NCBI RefSeq assembly: GCF_031157255.1
Contig: NZ_JAVIFX010000023.1
Location: 1 to 64,000, forward strand
Source: Bradyrhizobium sp. LHD-71
GTDB lineage: Bacteria; Pseudomonadota; Alphaproteobacteria; Rhizobiales; Xanthobacteraceae
Reading direction: 5' to 3'
DNA: 64,000 nt
The notes under the pieces are model-generated. The model saw only the letters and a program-made list of their open reading frames with translations. It searched no databases and had not been told where the DNA came from. The translations under genes and the position numbers were made by a program. Positions 60,720-64,000 of the stretch are shown here, one piece after another (within the stretch, counting starts at the first letter, position 1; every line of letters begins with the position of its first letter).

Positions 60720-61346
60720 ATGACCCAAGCAATTCTGAAAGAAGACGCGCCTGCAAAGGCCGACGAATCCGAGCGCGTCGTGCAGATCCTGAGCGAGGCG
60801 GCGCAGATCTTCGCCCGCAAGGGCTATGAAGGCGCCTCCATGCGCGACATCGCCGAGGCCTGCGATATCTCGAAGTCGCTGCTGTACCACCACTTCAAGA
60901 GCAAGGAAGAGATCTATTCGCGCGTCGCTGTCGGCGCGACGCAGGAACTCTACGTGTTCGTTTTCGAGCGCGTTCCGGCCGATAAGTCTCCGTCGGAGAA
61001 GATCCGTGCCTTCATGGTCGCAACGGCGGAGTACTTCCGCCGTCATCGCTGGGCCTGGATCGCATCGACCACCGCCTTCTGGAACGATCCGGCGCGTCAT
61101 CGCCAGAAGGAGCGGCTGATCCGGCGCGATCGCTACGAGAAGTATCTGCGCAGCCTGATCCAGGAGGCGATCGATGCGGGCGAGGTGCGCGATATGGACG
61201 TGGCGATGGCCGGCCGCCTGATCCTGTCATCGTTGAACTGGATGCATCGCTGGTACAATCCGGCCAAGTCGCTGAAGCCGGAGCAGATCGCCGACCTCTA
61301 CTTCGACATGGTGTTCAACGGCCTGCACGCGGGGGCGAAGAGGTAA
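60720..61346 (+). CDS. TetR/AcrR family transcriptional regulator
   Basis: A 208-residue regulator. The N-terminal helix-turn-helix is IFARKGYEGASMRDIAEACD followed by ISKSLLYHHFKSKEEIY (about residues 31-68). The C-terminal domain (TetR_C type with a WIASTTAFWNDPARH segment) should bind an acyl-CoA or similar ligand. I use the ATG at 60720; the longer frame overlaps lysR. GACCG-type operators flank it and the divergent tctC/enoyl-CoA hydratase genes, so it probably represses both. Confidence 0.9.
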   Translation: MTQAILKEDAPAKADESERVVQILSEAAQIFARKGYEGASMRDIAEACDISKSLLYHHFKSKEEIYSRVAVGATQELYVFVFERVPADKSPSEKIRAFMVATAEYFRRHRWAWIASTTAFWNDPARHRQKERLIRRDRYEKYLRSLIQEAIDAGEVRDMDVAMAGRLILSSLNWMHRWYNPAKSLKPEQIADLYFDMVFNGLHAGAKR

Positions 61347-61402
61347 TCGGTCGCGGCGAGCGAGACGGGACGTCTCGTTCAGTCGAGGTGAGATTTGCGG
61401 CG

Positions 61403-61523
61403 GTCGTCCTCGCGAAAGCGAGGACCCATGAACACCGAATTGAATGGTGGGCACGACGTCAATGCGACCTCGTTGCCGCGGTGGTCATGGGTCCCGGCTC
61501 GCGCTTCGCTTGGCCGGGACGAC
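61403..61523. repeat. Dispersed palindromic repeat (family B, copy 3)
   Basis: About 121 bp from GTCGTCCTCGCGAAAGCGAG to GCCGGGACGAC, closely like 5394-5514. It lies between the convergent tetR and tctC-type genes. Confidence 0.75.
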
Positions 61524-61554
61524 TGCGGACTTCGTCGGCGCGTAAGTGTCGCCG

Positions 61555-62535
61555 TTACTCCAGCACGATGTTCTGCGCCTTGATCACCCGGCCCCACAGC
61601 GCCACGTCCTTCTCGAGCTGGCTGTCGAGGAGCGCGGGCGGGCCGGTTTCGACCTGCTGGCTTTCGATCTCCATCAGGCGGGCGATCTCAGGCGTCTTCA
61701 GCGCGACGTTGGCCGCCTCGTTGAGCTGCGTAATCATCTCCGGCGGCGTGCCGGCGGGCGCATGCAATGCGGTCCAGAAGGAGGCCGTGAGCTGCGGATA
61801 GCCGGACTCGGCAAATGTCGGAATGTCGGGCAGGTTCGCAATCCGCTGCGGCGTCGAGAGGGCCAGTATCTTCAATTTGCCCGCCTTGACGTGCTCGATC
61901 ACCGCAGAGGGCGTCGCGAAGTTCAGGTCGCACTCGCCGGACAAGAGATCCATGATCGAGGACGGGTTGTTGCGATAGGCCACGTCCGTCACCGTGAAGC
62001 CCATGGATTGCGACATGATGATTCCGTACAGATGCGAAACGCTGCCCGGACCGAGCGTCGCGTAGAACAACGGCTTGCTGCGGCTCTTGGCGTAGGCGAC
62101 GAAGCCCTTCACATCGTCGACCGGCATCTGCGTGTTGACCGTCAGCGTCAGCGGTCCGGTGCAGAGCAGCGCGACTGACGTGAAGTCCTTGAGCTTGTAG
62201 GACAGGTTCTTGCGCAGCATGACGTTGAGCGAGATCGGGCCCGTTCCGCCGGCCAGCAAGACCGTGCCATCCTTCGGCGCCTGCGCGACATATTGCGCGC
62301 CGACGATGCCGTTACCGCCTGGCTTGTTGTCGACCAGCACCGGCCGCTCGAGCTTTTCCGACATGCCCTTGGCCACGGTGCGGATCAGGTTGTCGATCGT
62401 CCCGCCGCCGGCATAGGGCACGACGATGAAGATCGGTTGTGTCGATCGTGCGCGAACGATGGACGGTGCTGCGAGCGGCGCGAGCAGCCCGCCGCCGAGC
62501 AGCGCGGTCACCTGACGTCTGCTGAAATTCGGCAT
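61555..62535 (-). CDS. Tripartite tricarboxylate transporter substrate-binding protein (Bug/TctC family)
   Basis: A 326-residue periplasmic protein with a twin-arginine-like leader (SRRQVTALLGGGLLAP) and the TctC pattern VVPYAGGGTIDNLIRTVAKG, VDNKPGGNGIVGAQYV and DTLLSGEC-like DLLSGECDLNFA. No TctA or TctB membrane gene is adjacent, as is common for Bug proteins. It may bind an organic acid that feeds the divergent acyl-CoA pathway. Two TetR-type operators lie upstream. Confidence 0.92.
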   Translation of the reverse strand: MPNFSRRQVTALLGGGLLAPLAAPSIVRARSTQPIFIVVPYAGGGTIDNLIRTVAKGMSEKLERPVLVDNKPGGNGIVGAQYVAQAPKDGTVLLAGGTGPISLNVMLRKNLSYKLKDFTSVALLCTGPLTLTVNTQMPVDDVKGFVAYAKSRSKPLFYATLGPGSVSHLYGIIMSQSMGFTVTDVAYRNNPSSIMDLLSGECDLNFATPSAVIEHVKAGKLKILALSTPQRIANLPDIPTFAESGYPQLTASFWTALHAPAGTPPEMITQLNEAANVALKTPEIARLMEIESQQVETGPPALLDSQLEKDVALWGRVIKAQNIVLE

Positions 62536-62588
62536 CGCCTGTCTCCTCCAGCGTCAATTTTTTCAATCAAACGGCGCTCCATAGGTCA

Positions 62589-62606
62589 TGACCGACCGGT
62601 CGGTCA
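62589..62606. promoter_or_regulatory. TetR-type operator (site 1 of the divergent gap)
   Basis: TGACCGACCGGTCGGTCA, a perfect 18-bp palindrome, 53 bases upstream of the tctC-type start. It contains the same TGACCG/CGGTCA half-sites as the site next to the tetR gene. Confidence 0.85.
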
Positions 62607-62665
62607 ATCCCTCCATCCGGCTTGCCGGCGGGATTTCCGGGTGCTAAACGGCCGTCCGTCGTCGC

Positions 62666-62681
62666 CTGACCGACCGGTCAG
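62666..62681. promoter_or_regulatory. TetR-type operator (site 2 of the divergent gap)
   Basis: CTGACCGACCGGTCAG shares TGACCGACCGGTCA with site 1, 48 bases before the enoyl-CoA hydratase start. It would let one regulator control both divergent units. Confidence 0.8.
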
Positions 62682-62728
62682 CCAGTCCGCGCCAGGGCCG
62701 CCGCCGGCCCAAGAAAAAAGGAAAAACC

Positions 62729-63499
62729 ATGTCGGCCGATATCGTCAAACTGGAAGTCTCCGATTTCATTGCGCTGGTGACGCTGAACCGGCCGCCGGTC
62801 AACGCGCTGGACTGGGCGATGCGCGAGCGCATCGTCGAGGTGTTCGACGAGATCTCCGAGCGCGACGACGTTCGCGTCGCGGTGCTGACCGGCGCAGGCA
62901 AGGTGTTCTGCAGCGGCGCCGATCTGAAGGATCGTCCGGACGCAAGCCGGCCGGGTGCGTTCCTCAGCCATAACCGCATCACCCGTGAGACCGGCAACAG
63001 CATCAAGGAATGCAACAAGCCGGTGATCGCCGCTATCAACGGCGCGGCGCTTGGCGCGGGGCTCGGGCTGATGGCCGCATGCGACATCTATCTTGCAGCC
63101 GAGGAGGCGGTGTTCGGCATGCCGGAGATCAATGTCGGCCTCGCCGGCGGCGCTTCGATGCTGCGGACGCTGTTCGGCCGCTCGATCACCCGCCGGATGT
63201 TCTTCACCGGCCTGCGGCTGCCGGCGGCCGAGCTTTACCGGCGCGGCATCATCGAGGCCTGCACGACGCGCGAGCAGCTGGTGCCGGAAGCGATGAAGAT
63301 CGCGAAAGAGATCGCGTCGAAGAGCCCGCTGGCGATTGCATACGCCAAGCAGGCCACCAACATGGTCGACCTGATGCCGCAGCGCGACGCCTATCGCTTC
63401 GAGCAGAACTTCACCATGGCGCTATCGAAGACCGAGGACGCCAAGGAAGCGCGCCAGGCGTTCCTTGAAAAGCGCGAGCCGGTCTTCAAGGGACGCTAA
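62729..63499 (+). CDS. Enoyl-CoA hydratase/isomerase family protein
   Basis: A 256-residue crotonase-fold enzyme. The oxyanion-hole segments are GKVFCSGADLKDR (about residues 59-71) and INGAALGAGLGLMAACDIYL (about 107-126), and FGMPEINVGLAGGA follows. It should hydrate or isomerise an enoyl-CoA; of the usual two catalytic glutamates, the one in MPEI is kept. It is followed 2 bases later by an acyl-CoA synthetase gene, and both are under the TetR-type sites. The fatty or aromatic substrate is unknown. Confidence 0.92.
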   Translation: MSADIVKLEVSDFIALVTLNRPPVNALDWAMRERIVEVFDEISERDDVRVAVLTGAGKVFCSGADLKDRPDASRPGAFLSHNRITRETGNSIKECNKPVIAAINGAALGAGLGLMAACDIYLAAEEAVFGMPEINVGLAGGASMLRTLFGRSITRRMFFTGLRLPAAELYRRGIIEACTTREQLVPEAMKIAKEIASKSPLAIAYAKQATNMVDLMPQRDAYRFEQNFTMALSKTEDAKEARQAFLEKREPVFKGR

Positions 63500-63501
63500 G
63501 C

Positions 63502-64000
63502 ATGCGTGCGGGAGAGGGCCTGGAGGCGCTGCTGCGGCCGCGTTCGATCGCCATCGTCGGCGCGTCGCAGGACGCAAGCAAGATCGGCGGCCGGCCGCTG
63601 CAGCTGCTGCTCAAGTACGGCTATGCGGGCCGGCTCTATCCTGTAAATCCAAAAGCCTCCGAGGTGCAGGGCCTGAAAGCCTATGCGTCGATCGCCGACG
63701 TGCCGGAGGCGCCCGACCTTGCGATCATCGCCGTCGAGGCTTCGAGGGCGCCGGACGCCGTCGAGCAATGCGCCGCGCGCGGGGTGCGCGGCGTGGTCGT
63801 GTTCTCCTCGGGCTTTGCCGAACTCGGTGAAGCAGGCAGCGCCCTGCAGCAGCGCCTGCGCGACACGGCGAAGCGCACCGGCATGCGCGTGCTCGGGCCG
63901 AACTGTCTCGGCGCCGTGAGCATCGCCGACAAGACCATCGCTACCTTCTCCATCGTGCTCGAAGACTCACTGCCGCCGGCAGGCGTGCTCGGCATCGTGT
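63502..64000 (+). CDS. Acyl-CoA synthetase (NDP-forming type), N-terminal part
   Basis: Starts at the ATG at 63502 and is cut by the end of the window (about 166 codons seen). The CoA-binding Rossmann domain is evident: LLRPRSIAIVGASQDASKIG, PVNPKASEVQGLKAY, VVVFSSGFAELGEAG and LGPNCLGAVSIADK. These are typical of the large ADP-forming acetate-CoA ligase family. It follows the enoyl-CoA hydratase by 2 bases and probably activates an acid imported with help of the TctC-type protein. Confidence 0.88.
   Translation, partial: MRAGEGLEALLRPRSIAIVGASQDASKIGGRPLQLLLKYGYAGRLYPVNPKASEVQGLKAYASIADVPEAPDLAIIAVEASRAPDAVEQCAARGVRGVVVFSSGFAELGEAGSALQQRLRDTAKRTGMRVLGPNCLGAVSIADKTIATFSIVLEDSLPPAGVLGIV

Noticed and set aside
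1-64000. CRISPR array, tRNA, rRNA, transposase or prophage genes
   Set aside because: No regularly spaced direct repeats, cloverleaf sequences or transposase/integrase motifs were seen on either strand. Short RNAs could still be missed by eye.

Overview
This window reads as a high-GC chromosome segment from an alphaproteobacterium, most likely a Bradyrhizobium/Afipia/Rhodopseudomonas-like member of the Nitrobacteraceae. This is an inference from gene types: a fused cytochrome b/c1 gene (fbcH), a fused trpE(G) preceded by a Trp-codon leader peptide, and several families of palindromic intergenic repeats of the sort common in that group. I found no tRNA, rRNA, CRISPR array, transposase or phage gene. 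Coding is dense, on both strands, and organised in short operons.

Layout. (1) 0-5.5 kb: a composite palindromic repeat, a NUDIX and a GNAT enzyme, then a metal locus on the minus strand: a CDF exporter (DmeF type), a Zur-box-like palindrome, a small His-rich DUF2946-type protein and a ZnuD-like TonB receptor with a His-rich loop. (2) 5.5-12.4 kb: a tight MoxR ATPase / DUF58 / BatA-DUF4159 / membrane protein operon. (3) 12.6-16.2 kb, divergent: DUF1285, NUDIX CoA pyrophosphatase, DUF6111-like, CCA-adding enzyme and a TauE/SafE permease. (4) 16.3-21 kb: YodC-like protein, an AAA ATPase, HAD phosphatase, hemF, mgtC-type gene and trmL. (5) 21.2-25.8 kb: the Rieske and cytochrome b/c1 genes with a clear terminator, a dienelactone hydrolase and two GNAT enzymes. 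(6) 25.8-27.6 kb: an RTX repeat protein whose 5' end seems to have been lost at a repeat. (7) 27.8-35 kb: trp leader/attenuator and trpE(G), apt, two ParA-like ATPases, a zinc-ribbon/cyclase protein and an Rsm22-like protein. (8) 35-42 kb: smc, two tandem DsbA paralogues, a DciA-like gene and divergent mutY. (9) 42.7-55.2 kb: a probable catabolic island with a MocR regulator, a complete peptide-type ABC transporter, hydantoinase/oxoprolinase A and B subunits and a class III aminotransferase. (10) 55.5-64 kb: GNAT, SdsA1-like alkylsulfatase, LLM flavin monooxygenase, LysR and TetR regulators, a TctC-type binding protein, enoyl-CoA hydratase and an acyl-CoA synthetase cut by the window end.

The most informative items are regulatory or structural: a 23-bp Zur-like palindrome before the ZnuD operon; a full transcription attenuator (Trp-Trp leader peptide, alternative stems) before trpE(G); GACCG-type TetR operators next to the tetR gene and in the divergent tctC/enoyl-CoA hydratase region; and palindromic repeats that have become coding sequence in four genes, including a 155-bp element with 36-bp inverted ends lying in frame between the two ATPase domains of the fused ABC protein.
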